Notes: generated from the sequence alone by a model not told the origin. A DNA stretch of 64,000 nt from Butyrivibrio proteoclasticus B316 (GCF_000145035.1 NC_014387.1:2718001-2782000), one strand, 5' to 3'; positions 24,003 to 32,961 are shown, counted from the stretch's first letter. A program made the numbers and translations.

Positions 24003-24008
24003 TATAAT
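24003..24008 (+). promoter_or_regulatory. -10 box placing transcription start at the ATG (leaderless)
   Basis: TATAAT ends 6 nt before the ATG at 24015, so transcription would begin at or within a base or two of the start codon. There is no Shine-Dalgarno. A -35 is weak (TTGAAT 19 bp upstream). Confidence 0.55.
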
Positions 24009-24014
24009 GTTCTT

Positions 24015-24647
24015 ATGAGTAAACTTACCCGTCAGATACATCTTTATATGTACATGGATGATCCCGATAATTATGAGCATAGCCCTGAAAGGCTCATTGA
24101 TTATCTGGGTGTCTCTTTGCGCACTTTGCAAAGAGACTTTAAAGATCTTCGTGAAAGCGGCACCAGCAATTACACCTACAACTCGAAATCAGGTGAGTAT
24201 GTCTATTCCGAGGAAGACGCTACCAAAATCGAAAGTGCGGACAGGCGAAGGAAGCTATATCTGACTAAGCTTGCCAGAATGTGTAGGATTGTGAAAAAGC
24301 TCCCTTTTACAAATCTGGAGAAGCTTAACGAATATGAAGCTGATCTAAAGGACTATCTATCCGAAAGAAAAAAATATCCTAAAAGACCAGATCCATATGG
24401 GCCTCCCAAAATGCCTTATATTCCTGATATTAAATATGAGTACTTTAATATATGCCCGGAGGTAAGTGAGCGCACCAGGCAGAGGGATTTTCAAACCTTG
24501 CGTGATGCGGGTTTTGTAATTTTTTACTCACAAAGATATAGAGAATACCTTTTTACTGATGATGACTCCTACATCACCAGTAAAGATTCTGCTTTATATA
24601 AAGCATTGAAAAAAGCAGGCGATATCAGGAAAAAGCGAGGATCCTAA
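24015..24647 (+). CDS. Double helix-turn-helix regulator
   Basis: 210 residues with an internal duplication: SLRTLQRDFKDLRESG (34-49) and SERTRQRDFQTLRDAG (151-166) share S-x-RT-x-QRDF-xx-LR, each followed by a wing-like strand (SGEYVYSEED, YREYLFTDDD). This is the DeoR/HTH_11 winged-helix layout repeated in one chain, with a Lys/Pro-rich linker (about 115-140). A protein with two DNA-binding heads could bridge two half-sites without dimerising. It is divergent from the DnaB-like operon and 49 bp away, so it probably regulates it. The mRNA appears leaderless. Confidence 0.75.
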   Translation: MSKLTRQIHLYMYMDDPDNYEHSPERLIDYLGVSLRTLQRDFKDLRESGTSNYTYNSKSGEYVYSEEDATKIESADRRRKLYLTKLARMCRIVKKLPFTNLEKLNEYEADLKDYLSERKKYPKRPDPYGPPKMPYIPDIKYEYFNICPEVSERTRQRDFQTLRDAGFVIFYSQRYREYLFTDDDSYITSKDSALYKALKKAGDIRKKRGS

Positions 24648-24661
24648 AAAGCCAATTCCTA

Positions 24662-26731
24662 TCAGAAATTACTGGCAAATCCTATTTCACGTTTTGGCTC
24701 ATCTTTTAGCATCTGACTTAAATTGACCGAAAAGTCCTCTTTTTTCAGAAGCTTAACCTCGCTTTTTGTAGGTTTATTCTTGCTTCCAGGAGGAAGGAGT
24801 CTTGAGGCTTGCTTCAAAGTTGCCTGTTCAAGGAGATTACGAACAAACCTTCCGTTTCCATAGTTTTCAGCCAATACCGCCTGCTGGAATATCTTTTGGC
24901 ACTCACTTCTGGCTGGAAGGTCCACTTCCAAGCCTTTCTTCGTCAGCATTAAATCCATGATCTTCATAAGTTCCTCAGGGGTATAATCCGGAAAATTAAG
25001 CGTAAAAGCTATTCTGCTCTTCATTCCTTCGTTCTGCGCTATGAATTTCTCCATAGGTTCAGGGTATCCTGCAAATATAACTATCACGTCATCTCTGGAA
25101 TTCTCCATTTCCTGAACAATTGTATTTATAGCTTCAGTTCCATAAGAATTTGTGCTATCCACAAGTGAATAGGCTTCATCTATGAATAAAATGCCACCTT
25201 TTGCCGCCCTAAACTTTGCCTTTACTTCCTTGGCGGTCCATCCCACATACCTTCCTACAAGATCAGCTCTGCCACATTCAACGAATTTCCCGGTTTTTAA
25301 CACTTCTTCTTTTCTTAGAATGTCACAAAGAAGCCTTGCAACAGTAGTCTTGGCGCATCCGGGATTTCCCATAAACACCATGTGTCTGCAGCATTCAGAC
25401 GAATTAATACCATAGGAATTCTTATACTTTGACAGTTTATAGGTTGATATTATCTGCTGTGTAACCTGCTTGATTTCATTAAGCCCCACCATATTCATCA
25501 GTTCTTCATATGCATTGTTTTTACTCTTAGTTCTTTTAATGGCCTTATGTATACATACTTTGCTATAGGATGGGTAAACACTCTTTTTTAGAACATCCTC
25601 AGACCAATTCAAAAAAGCTTTAGCGACCATGCTAGCAGAAAAATACTTTCTGTCAGGAAGGTACTTATATGCATTTTTATCAAAAAGAGACTGATACTTG
25701 GAAGCATTTGCAAGATTATCCATATATTTTTGGGCCTGAGTTATATCCCCTACCCCTTCGGAGATTTTGACAAAATCCACTTTTCCAGCCAGCTCTTTAT
25801 ATAATATTTTCGAAAATCCCGGATTAGTTTCATCTTCTATCACAAAAATCTGGACAGTATTTGCATATTTGCGTAAGAATTTCCTTAGCATAATAGCGAT
25901 TGTCTCATTTTCTGTAGCATACTGACCGGATTCATTTGTTTCTAACGAACTAATTACCACACATCCGCCTTCAGAGTGATATCCAAGATTATCCAGCTCC
26001 TTGCACAAATTCTCGCCATAATAGTTCTCATTGCCTTCTTCAAAATCCAACATACATATTCTTGAACTTAAAAGCCTGTTGTTAGAATAAAGCGCTTTAA
26101 CCAGTACCCTTATCAGCATTTTGGCATTTTCCAAGTTTTTGGTCTGAATACGGTAATGTACAGGACATCCATAAAACTTCTTCATATTCCCCTCAGCGTA
26201 TATTCTATCCAGTTCTTCCCTAAGGGAATCGCTTCCCATTATTTCATCAGACATCTCACATATCTTTGGATAAGAATATGACTCTTTTTCCAAACATTCT
26301 TCTGTCAGGACATATCTGCGAGAGTCATAAACATCCATTTTATAAGTATCTCTTATTGAACCCTTGGAATAGTCTTTCTCCAGTGCTATTTCCAAAAGCT
26401 CACTTGCTTCTTTAAATGTAATCTCTTTATAAGATTTAAGCTTTATTTCAAAGTTTTCCGTTATATCCTGGGCCACACCGGCATACCTGTGGCAAACTTC
26501 TTCAAGGTCATGACTTCCCTGCCATACCCCAACAGCAAGCTTAATTATTTCTTCATCATAGTAATAACTAATACAGAAAGTATTCTCATATGTATTTCTC
26601 ATAGAGAACTTATCGTTAATCGTAAAAAGAGTACTTACAATATCATCTCCCCTCCCAAAGCGGGAATAAGTAGATTCTATCGTTAGTTTCAGTTCACCAT
26701 TATGTGTAAAAGTACAATCATAAAAAAGCAT
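24662..26731 (-). CDS. CbbX/CfxQ-type AAA+ ATPase with long N-terminal region
   Basis: 689 residues. The C-terminal AAA+ domain (about 405-660) has Walker A GNPGCAKT (455-462), Walker B LFIDEA (515-520) and the CbbX-type pore/linker VGRYVGWTAKEVKAKF (492-507). Residues about 195-345 look like a second AAA+ fold that has lost its P-loop (CMLDFEEG, TVQIFVIEDE). The first 180 residues are beta-rich and not recognised. Relatives include SpoVK and EccA, which remodel protein complexes. GGAGGTGCAGAA precedes the ATG. It is convergent with the HTH gene (15 bp apart) and divergent from the 150-aa gene. Confidence 0.85.
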   Translation of the reverse strand: MLFYDCTFTHNGELKLTIESTYSRFGRGDDIVSTLFTINDKFSMRNTYENTFCISYYYDEEIIKLAVGVWQGSHDLEEVCHRYAGVAQDITENFEIKLKSYKEITFKEASELLEIALEKDYSKGSIRDTYKMDVYDSRRYVLTEECLEKESYSYPKICEMSDEIMGSDSLREELDRIYAEGNMKKFYGCPVHYRIQTKNLENAKMLIRVLVKALYSNNRLLSSRICMLDFEEGNENYYGENLCKELDNLGYHSEGGCVVISSLETNESGQYATENETIAIMLRKFLRKYANTVQIFVIEDETNPGFSKILYKELAGKVDFVKISEGVGDITQAQKYMDNLANASKYQSLFDKNAYKYLPDRKYFSASMVAKAFLNWSEDVLKKSVYPSYSKVCIHKAIKRTKSKNNAYEELMNMVGLNEIKQVTQQIISTYKLSKYKNSYGINSSECCRHMVFMGNPGCAKTTVARLLCDILRKEEVLKTGKFVECGRADLVGRYVGWTAKEVKAKFRAAKGGILFIDEAYSLVDSTNSYGTEAINTIVQEMENSRDDVIVIFAGYPEPMEKFIAQNEGMKSRIAFTLNFPDYTPEELMKIMDLMLTKKGLEVDLPARSECQKIFQQAVLAENYGNGRFVRNLLEQATLKQASRLLPPGSKNKPTKSEVKLLKKEDFSVNLSQMLKDEPKREIGFASNF

Positions 26732-26794
26732 TTCTGCACCTCCTTTGTTTGTGTATCAGGAAGTTTAGCATATGATTTTGGGCTATGCGTCATA

Positions 26795-26868
26795 ATGGTG
26801 TCACCCATTTTAAAATATCCCTCATTATATATGAGTTTATTGACATTTTTGTTGCATATGGTGTCACC
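26795..26868. promoter_or_regulatory. Two GGTGTCACC palindromes in a divergent promoter
   Basis: ATGGTGTCACC occurs at 26795-26805 and again at 26858-26868, exactly 63 bp apart (about six helical turns). Each contains the palindrome GGTG-T-CACC. They lie between the divergent CbbX-type gene and the 150-aa gene, and TTGACA lies between the two copies. This looks like a pair of operators bound by one regulator. Confidence 0.6.
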
Positions 26869-26943
26869 TAAATGACGTCGATAAAAAAACGCCGTGTTAA
26901 TATCAAAAAACACTAACAAAGAATAAGAAAAGGAGATTTAAAT

Positions 26944-27396
26944 ATGGGTTATGTAAATGAGAAAACACTTGAAAAACTGAATAAGGTATATGATTTTCTT
27001 GCCCCACATGGTGGCGATATTAAAATTGAAGATGACTGGAACTTCAGAATGTATGTCCAGCAGGATGATGATAAATACTATCTGTATATGTATTCGGCTG
27101 AAGGATATGCGCAGGACTATCTTATGGATCCCTGGTTTAAGGTAGAAATCACTTTTTCTCCAGATAGAGCGCGTATAACCTTGGCAAAGCCAATTGAATA
27201 CCTGTCACAGACATTCCTGGGAGAATTACACATAGACGAATTTGATAACATGGAAGGATTTGGAGGGATAAAAGAACACGAAGACGGCATAATGAATGAA
27301 AATTTTGATAGTTTCCTTGATACGATTACCAATATAAGGCCCTATCTTACAAGCCCCAAGAAAGTCACCCGTTTCAAAGAGGATAACCTGTACTAA
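26944..27396 (+). CDS. Hypothetical acidic protein (150 aa)
   Basis: Not recognised. A soluble, acidic protein with alternating beta-type sequence (KYYLYMYSAEGYAQDYLMD, WFKVEITFSPDRARITL) and no signal peptide or membrane segment. AAGGAGATTTAAAT precedes the ATG. It is divergent from the CbbX-type ATPase gene and shares with it a region carrying two GGTGTCACC palindromes, so the two are probably regulated together; it may be a substrate or adaptor of that ATPase (inference). Followed by a bidirectional terminator. Confidence 0.65.
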   Translation: MGYVNEKTLEKLNKVYDFLAPHGGDIKIEDDWNFRMYVQQDDDKYYLYMYSAEGYAQDYLMDPWFKVEITFSPDRARITLAKPIEYLSQTFLGELHIDEFDNMEGFGGIKEHEDGIMNENFDSFLDTITNIRPYLTSPKKVTRFKEDNLY

Positions 27397-27465
27397 ATGA
27401 CAAACATACAGTGATAAAGCCTACGCCGTAAGGCGCATCAATAGCTGAACAATTTCCAATTTCAT

Positions 27466-27509
27466 AAAAGAGCTTCTGCCAGTCTAAACAAACTGACAGA
27501 AGCTCTTTT
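27466..27509. terminator. Bidirectional terminator between the 150-aa gene and htpG
   Basis: AAAAGAGCTTCTGCCAGT (27466-27483) pairs with ACTGACAGAAGCTCTTTT (27492-27509), one mismatch, with A and T runs on either side so it works in both directions for the two convergent genes. Confidence 0.85.
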
Positions 27510-27533
27510 TAACTATTCATATTATTTATCTAA

Positions 27534-29663
27534 TTATTTAGCAAGTACCATCATGATCTCATTGCTACGTGCTACGAATTTGCTCATAGCCTCGCCTTCA
27601 AGAGGAGCGTTCTGGATACGTGCAAGGTCATAGAGCTGCTCGCAGATCATCTTGGTGTTATCACTGTCTTCATGATCCATAACGTACTGAACAAGAGGAT
27701 GGTTAGCATTGAGAATAAGAGTCTGTCCTTCGTTTCCAAAATCGCCCATGCTCATGCCGTTCATAGCATACATCTTCATCATCTCAGCCATACGTCTTGA
27801 CTCTTCGGATACTGTCAGCATTGAAGACATCTTCTTATCCTTAAGTTTCTCAAGCTTAACAGTGAGCTTGTCATTCTTAAGAGCCTTCTTGATCTTCTCA
27901 GATAACTCTTTTTCCTTCTCTTCAAGTTCAGCCTGAGCCTTCTTGGAAGTCTTGGACTTAAATGTATCTGTAAGGTCTGCATCAATTCTTGCAAAGCGGA
28001 TACCTTCATTCTTGCTCTCAAGCTGCTGCATGAAAGGAACATCGATGTTGTGGTTCATGATGAAAGCTTCCATCTTCTGAGCCTTGAACATCTTGATGTA
28101 CTGGCTCTGCTGCTGTTCGTCTGTTACATAGTAGATTGTGCGAGGCTCTTTGTCCTCATCCTTCTTGTCAGAAGCTGTGTCAGCAGCTTTCTCATCTGCA
28201 CCATTTTCTGCCTTAACAGGATTTCCATCAGCATCTAAAACTTCTGCCTCTACCTTCTCGCCGTTCTCGCCGACAGCCTCTTCCTTGGCAGCCTCTTCCT
28301 CAGCCTCCTTGTTGATTTGGAGAGCCTCAGGTGTTGTAAGATACTTGCCATCAAGATTCTTGAAGAGGATATAATCTGTCATCTTCTCGCAGAACTTGTC
28401 GTCACGAAGGCAACCATATTTGATGAATGGACTAATGTCATCCCAGTATTTGTCATAGTTTTCTTTATCAGTCTTGCAAAGGCCGGCAAGCTTCTCTGCT
28501 ACCTTCTTGCTGATGTATTCAGAAATCTTCTTGACAAAGCCGTCATTCTGAAGTGCTGATCTTGATACATTAAGAGGAAGATCAGGACAGTCAATAACAC
28601 CCTTTAAGAGCATCAGATACTCAGGAATTACTTCCTTGATGTTATCAGCGATAAATACCTGGCTATTGTACAGTTTGATAGTTCCCTCGATTGACTCAAA
28701 CTCCATGTTGATCTTAGGGAAGTAGAGAATACCCTTTAAGTTGAAAGGATAGTCCATGTTAAGGTGGATCCAGAAAAGAGGCTCCTTATAATCGCGGAAT
28801 ACCTTTCTGTAGAATTCCTTGTATTCTTCGTCAGTACAATCCTTAGGTGTCTTAGCCCAAAGAGGATGTGTATCATTGAGAAGCTGAGGGCGTCTCTTGA
28901 TCTTGAGTTTTTTCTCTTCTTCCTTGGCCTCTTCTCCCTCTTTGGCTTCCTTCTTTTCAGGCTCTATAACCTCGATAACAACGTCGTCATCACGTTTTTC
29001 TGATTCCGCTATTGTCTCTGTGCCTTCTTCGTTCTCTTTGGATAAATAGATTTCATAAGGCATGAATGAGCAGTACTTCTCAATTACTTCTCTAGCCTTA
29101 TACTCATTGCAGAACTCAAGGCAGTCCTCTGAGAGGTGAAGTGTGATTGTTGTACCAACTTCCTTCTTGTCACCGTCTTCCATTTCGAAGTCTGATCCGC
29201 CATCGCATGTCCAGTGAACAGAAGCTGCATCTGATTTGTATGAAAGTGTATCGATATCTACATAATCAGATACCATGAATGTTGAATAGAAACCAAGTCC
29301 GAAATGTCCAATGATCTGATCAGCATTGGCCTTATCTTTATACTTGTTGAGGAAATCAGTAGCACCTGAGAAAGCCACCTGGTTGATGTATTCCTCAACC
29401 TCTTCGGCTGTCATACCGATACCGTTATCTGTAATCTTGATCGTCTTATCTTTATCGTTGAGCACAACGTCTACACGAGGCTTGAAGCCATCCGGAAGTG
29501 TGTACTCACCCATCATATCCATCTTGCGGATCTTTGTGATAGCATCGCAAGCATTTGAAATAACTTCTCTGTAAAAAATATCATGATCCGAATACAACCA
29601 TTTCTTGATGATAGGGAACATGTTCTCGCTGTTAATTGAAAGATTACCTTTTTTTGAAGCCAT
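27534..29663 (-). CDS. htpG: Molecular chaperone HtpG (Hsp90)
   Basis: 709 residues from ATG at 29663 (AAAGGAGTGAGAATT upstream). N-terminal ATPase domain with the GHKL motifs: REVISNACDA (Asn/Asp box), DNGIGMT and GHFGLGFYS. The middle and C-terminal dimer domains follow. It folds and stabilises client proteins under stress. It is longer than the E. coli protein (624) because of two low-complexity charged insertions: a Glu/Lys linker (about 225-255) and an Ala/Glu/Asp segment (about 455-505). A CIRCE site lies upstream, so HrcA control is expected. Terminator at 27466-27509. Confidence 0.97.
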   Translation of the reverse strand: MASKKGNLSINSENMFPIIKKWLYSDHDIFYREVISNACDAITKIRKMDMMGEYTLPDGFKPRVDVVLNDKDKTIKITDNGIGMTAEEVEEYINQVAFSGATDFLNKYKDKANADQIIGHFGLGFYSTFMVSDYVDIDTLSYKSDAASVHWTCDGGSDFEMEDGDKKEVGTTITLHLSEDCLEFCNEYKAREVIEKYCSFMPYEIYLSKENEEGTETIAESEKRDDDVVIEVIEPEKKEAKEGEEAKEEEKKLKIKRRPQLLNDTHPLWAKTPKDCTDEEYKEFYRKVFRDYKEPLFWIHLNMDYPFNLKGILYFPKINMEFESIEGTIKLYNSQVFIADNIKEVIPEYLMLLKGVIDCPDLPLNVSRSALQNDGFVKKISEYISKKVAEKLAGLCKTDKENYDKYWDDISPFIKYGCLRDDKFCEKMTDYILFKNLDGKYLTTPEALQINKEAEEEAAKEEAVGENGEKVEAEVLDADGNPVKAENGADEKAADTASDKKDEDKEPRTIYYVTDEQQQSQYIKMFKAQKMEAFIMNHNIDVPFMQQLESKNEGIRFARIDADLTDTFKSKTSKKAQAELEEKEKELSEKIKKALKNDKLTVKLEKLKDKKMSSMLTVSEESRRMAEMMKMYAMNGMSMGDFGNEGQTLILNANHPLVQYVMDHEDSDNTKMICEQLYDLARIQNAPLEGEAMSKFVARSNEIMMVLAK

Positions 29664-29732
29664 AATTCTCACTCCTTTTATGTTTTATACGTAATCAAAT
29701 TTCTACTAGTCCAGCATTTGACTACAAAAAAA

Positions 29733-29761
29733 ATTGTATTCCCGCCATGACTAAAAGTCAA
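29733..29761 (-). promoter_or_regulatory. htpG promoter
   Basis: On the minus strand TTGACT (29761-29756), 17-bp spacer, TACAAT (29738-29733), about 70 nt before the htpG start. Near-consensus sigma-A promoter. Confidence 0.75.
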
Positions 29762-29768
29762 TAAAAAA

Positions 29769-29795
29769 TTAGCACTCAACTCAAAAGAGTGCTAA
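29769..29795. promoter_or_regulatory. CIRCE element (HrcA operator)
   Basis: Perfect consensus TTAGCACTC-N9-GAGTGCTAA. It lies 7 bp upstream of the htpG -35 box rather than over the start site, and also upstream of the divergent GGDEF gene, so it may act on both. Confidence 0.95.
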
Positions 29796-29834
29796 CAAAC
29801 TTTTATGTCATCTTTTTCTCGCAAAATAACTCTA

Positions 29835-29899
29835 TTGTATTAAAGGAAAAATAATATAAAATGAATATGGGAAATTAGCACTGCTATGTAAAGTGCTAC
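29835..29899 (+). promoter_or_regulatory. Promoter of the GGDEF gene with a degenerate CIRCE-like repeat
   Basis: TTGTAT (29835-29840), 16-bp spacer, TAAAAT (29857-29862). Directly downstream TTAGCACTG (29875-29883) and AAGTGCTAC (29891-29899) form a CIRCE-like inverted repeat with a 7-bp instead of 9-bp spacer and one changed base per arm. This is the usual position of CIRCE relative to a start site. Confidence 0.5.
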
Positions 29900-29924
29900 T
29901 CAAGTAGGGGGACAGTCAGATACA

Positions 29925-31787
29925 ATGATCAATGGTAAAAAAATAGTAGCTCTTTGTACTTACAGAATATACGGAGCTCCTGAATTTGCTTTTCTTTCCG
30001 AGCTTGGAAGGCTCTTATCTGAAGAAGACTATTTTCTATTCATATATGCCATGAATTCCGAAATAGGAATCGTGGAAGACTCTTCTCCTGAAGTAGAAGT
30101 CTTTAATCTGATCCCGTACGATAAAGTTGACGTTGTAGTGATCATGAACGAGAAGATCAAAAACCGCAGCGTCATACAGAATATCATAGATAAATCAAGT
30201 GCTAACGATGTACCTGTTCTCGTTGTTGATGGTGAATTCGATCATGTAGCAACTGTCCGTTTCGACTACGCAGGAGGCTTTGAAAAAGTAGTAAGACACA
30301 TGATCGAAGATCACAAGGTGCAAAAGCCTCATTTCATGGCAGGGCACAGAAACAATGTCTTTTCCAATGAAAGAATTGAAGTATTCAAAAAGGTCCTTGC
30401 AGAAAACAACATGCCCTTTGATGAGAGCATGATAAGCTACGGCGATTTCTGGGCTTTTCCCTGTCGGGCAGCAACAGCAGAACTGCTTAAGCGAAAAGAG
30501 CTTCCGGATTCGATCATCTGTGCCAATGATATCATGGCCATAAATGTATGTGATGTCCTTAAAGAGGCTGGCATAAAAGTTCCCGATGATATCCTTGTTT
30601 CCGGATTTGATGGGCTTGATGAAGCTTTTATCTCATCTCCCGGCATAACCACTGCAATCTGTGACAATGGCGAATTGGCACACACAGTGATCGAAGCTCT
30701 TTCAAACATTTTTTCCGGTGACCGCTATACATCCAAGTGGATACAACCTGTTTTTATCCCTAACGAATCCTGTGGATGTCTGCGAAAAGACCTTCATGTT
30801 ACAGCGGCAGTCGGTGAACTTAATAATCTCTTTTACCATCACGAAGATGAAATACATGCAATGCAGGCTATTATTTCCAAGATGCTTATGAGCAAAGATG
30901 TCAAAAAAAGTATTCGCCATCTGAAAGAAAACCACGCCAAGCATGCTCAGGTTGTCGTTGAAAAATCATGCTTTGATTTTGAGAACAACTATTTTTATGA
31001 TGATGTTGAAAAGGGCGATAAAATTGTAGTTTTTGATTCTTACAGTGATTCAGAGGATTCTTATGCCTACGATCCCAAGTCAATTGTTCCTCACTTAGAA
31101 GAAATAATGGAAGCAGGTTATCCTCTTATATTTAACAGTCTTGTTTACATGGATAAGTGTCCGGGGTTTGTGTGCTATTCATATCCCAGACGCATGCTTA
31201 TAGATTATAACCAGACGCCTAATCTTACCAATTGCTTTGAGATGAGTATCGGTGGATATGTTGTGAATATGTACCAGAAATATCTGCGGGACAAGCTTCA
31301 AAGAATGTATCAGAACGATGCTCTTACAGGACTATACAACAGGCTCGCCTTCAGATCTATTACAAGTGAGATTTTCTCCCATGAGTCCAACATTGGTCAG
31401 AAAATCACGGTCATTATGCTCGATCTCAACGGTCTCAAGCAGATCAACGACAATCTAGGTCACATGGCCGGAGACAAGGCTATAACGGCAGTTGCAACAG
31501 CTCTAAAAGATTCCTGTCCTGAAAAAGCAATATGCGTAAGAACCGGCGGAGATGAGCTTCTTAGCCTTATAGTTGGTGATTGCAACGTTGACAGCATTCA
31601 AAAAGACATCAAAGAAAAAATGGCAGAATACAGTAAAACTTACGGTTTTGATGTGTCCGCAAGCGTTGGTGTCTATTCAACTATTTACGAAAACGGCATG
31701 GACATCAATAAAGTTATAAACATTGCCGATGAACGCATGTATGAAATGAAACGCAGAATTAAATCTAAAAAAAGCGGTAGTCTATGA
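29925..31787 (+). CDS. Diguanylate cyclase with LacI-type ligand-binding domain
   Basis: 620 residues. Residues about 1-285 are a periplasmic-binding-protein-like domain as in LacI regulators (ICANDIMAINVCDVLKEAG, VSGFDGLDEA) but without the DNA-binding head and without a signal peptide, so it is cytoplasmic. A linker region (about 290-455) follows, then a GGDEF domain from DALTGLYNR to the end with active site RTGGDEL (541-545). The inhibitory RxxD site is missing. It should make cyclic di-GMP in response to an intracellular ligand, perhaps a sugar. AGGGGG is 13 nt from the ATG. The PilZ protein at 57560-58219 is a possible receiver. Confidence 0.85.
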   Translation: MINGKKIVALCTYRIYGAPEFAFLSELGRLLSEEDYFLFIYAMNSEIGIVEDSSPEVEVFNLIPYDKVDVVVIMNEKIKNRSVIQNIIDKSSANDVPVLVVDGEFDHVATVRFDYAGGFEKVVRHMIEDHKVQKPHFMAGHRNNVFSNERIEVFKKVLAENNMPFDESMISYGDFWAFPCRAATAELLKRKELPDSIICANDIMAINVCDVLKEAGIKVPDDILVSGFDGLDEAFISSPGITTAICDNGELAHTVIEALSNIFSGDRYTSKWIQPVFIPNESCGCLRKDLHVTAAVGELNNLFYHHEDEIHAMQAIISKMLMSKDVKKSIRHLKENHAKHAQVVVEKSCFDFENNYFYDDVEKGDKIVVFDSYSDSEDSYAYDPKSIVPHLEEIMEAGYPLIFNSLVYMDKCPGFVCYSYPRRMLIDYNQTPNLTNCFEMSIGGYVVNMYQKYLRDKLQRMYQNDALTGLYNRLAFRSITSEIFSHESNIGQKITVIMLDLNGLKQINDNLGHMAGDKAITAVATALKDSCPEKAICVRTGGDELLSLIVGDCNVDSIQKDIKEKMAEYSKTYGFDVSASVGVYSTIYENGMDINKVINIADERMYEMKRRIKSKKSGSL

Positions 31788-31810
31788 TCTTCATAAACTA
31801 CCGTTTTTTT
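31775..31810. terminator. Bidirectional terminator overlapping a stop codon
   Basis: CGGTAGT (31775-31781) and ACTACCG (31797-31803) pair, flanked by A7 on one side and T7 on the other. It overlaps the end of the GGDEF gene (31787) and borders the end of the convergent PrsA-like gene (31809). Confidence 0.8.
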
Positions 31811-32879
31811 ATCCAAAATATTCAGTATATACATTCCATAGTGAACTGGTATTTACATTGTCATCACCTGTGACAGTAATTGAATCCCACAGTTCCTCGT
31901 TGAGTTCCTTGGTCAGTGTGTCGACATAGGCATCGTACTGTTCTCCAAAGACTTCTCTTTTCCTCTCGGCTACGATCCTGACCTTGTTATATTCAGTCTC
32001 TTCTCTATTGAAGGTGGTGACGCACTTGATTATAACGTATCCGTCATTAACTTCAACCACATCGCTCACCTCGTCGGTGCCAAGGTTAAAGGCTACTGTC
32101 TCATAGGCTTCCTCCATTTCTCCCTTTCCAAAAGAGATTGTGGATTCCTCCGCCTCATTGTATTCCGACATGAGCTCTTCAAAGCTTGCTCCGTCAAGAA
32201 ACTGGTTTCTGATGCTCTTAGCTTTAAGGTAAACAGTGTTCTTGGCTGTGTCATTAAAAGGAACTTTTTCGCCTGACGCATTAAGATCATAGGTTTTCAA
32301 AAAAATCTGTTCAACAGTGATAGTTCTGGCCTCATCATCACTTATCTCAGGATTGATATCTCTGATAATGTAGTCGTAGAGCTTATCAGCAAGGGCATAT
32401 TCAGAATATATCCTGAAAACATCCTCCTGAGTTATTCCCTTCATAGCTTCGATTTCTTCAGGTGTAAGGGACTCATAGTAAGTAGCTGCCGCCTCTCGTG
32501 CCATCGACAACTCATTATCATCAAGTACAATTCCCATTTCACCCGCTAAAAGATTCATTGCCTTGATCTGTGCAACCTTGGCAAGGATAGACTCCTTGAG
32601 CTGCTGTGCAACAGTTCCGTCATCCGTCTGTGTCTCCCAGATTTCTCTGCCAAAAGTGCCCTCATAGCCATTCTGAGTATTGATCAGATATGCCATGATT
32701 TCCTGTATACTACATACAGAATCTTCTATTCTGAAGATCTCATCATCCGAAAAGCCTGTAGTAAACACAACTTTTCTGGTTCCATCAAGGCTTCCGCAGG
32801 CCGTCAAAGATACTACCAGAATCATTCCAATAAGGATCATCGATATTCTTTTTATATGTATAGTTGCAATCCTGTCCAT
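31809..32879 (-). CDS. PrsA/SurA-like peptidyl-prolyl isomerase lipoprotein
   Basis: 356 residues with a lipoprotein signal (LVVSLTACGS, C28). A SurA-N-like helical domain (about 55-185) is followed by a parvulin-type domain (about 190-300) with the telltale ASFEELMSEYNEAEESTISFGKGEM-like order (split here: ASFEELMSEYNEAEES at about 241-256, then FGKGEM), and a C-terminal helix. It would fold secreted proteins at the outer membrane face. The parvulin domain is slightly degenerate (no clear catalytic HILV block), so it may be chaperone only. AGGGGAT precedes the ATG. Confidence 0.8.
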   Translation of the reverse strand: MDRIATIHIKRISMILIGMILVVSLTACGSLDGTRKVVFTTGFSDDEIFRIEDSVCSIQEIMAYLINTQNGYEGTFGREIWETQTDDGTVAQQLKESILAKVAQIKAMNLLAGEMGIVLDDNELSMAREAAATYYESLTPEEIEAMKGITQEDVFRIYSEYALADKLYDYIIRDINPEISDDEARTITVEQIFLKTYDLNASGEKVPFNDTAKNTVYLKAKSIRNQFLDGASFEELMSEYNEAEESTISFGKGEMEEAYETVAFNLGTDEVSDVVEVNDGYVIIKCVTTFNREETEYNKVRIVAERKREVFGEQYDAYVDTLTKELNEELWDSITVTGDDNVNTSSLWNVYTEYFG

Positions 32880-32961
32880 ATATCCCCTAAGCCTTGGCGG
32901 TAAAGTAACTTATGATCTGACGGAATATATGTTCAAATAGTCTCGATTTTGGTTCTACGAA

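Noticed and set aside
27709-29003. Several plus-strand frames across htpG
   Set aside because: All are antisense shadows of htpG without ribosome sites.
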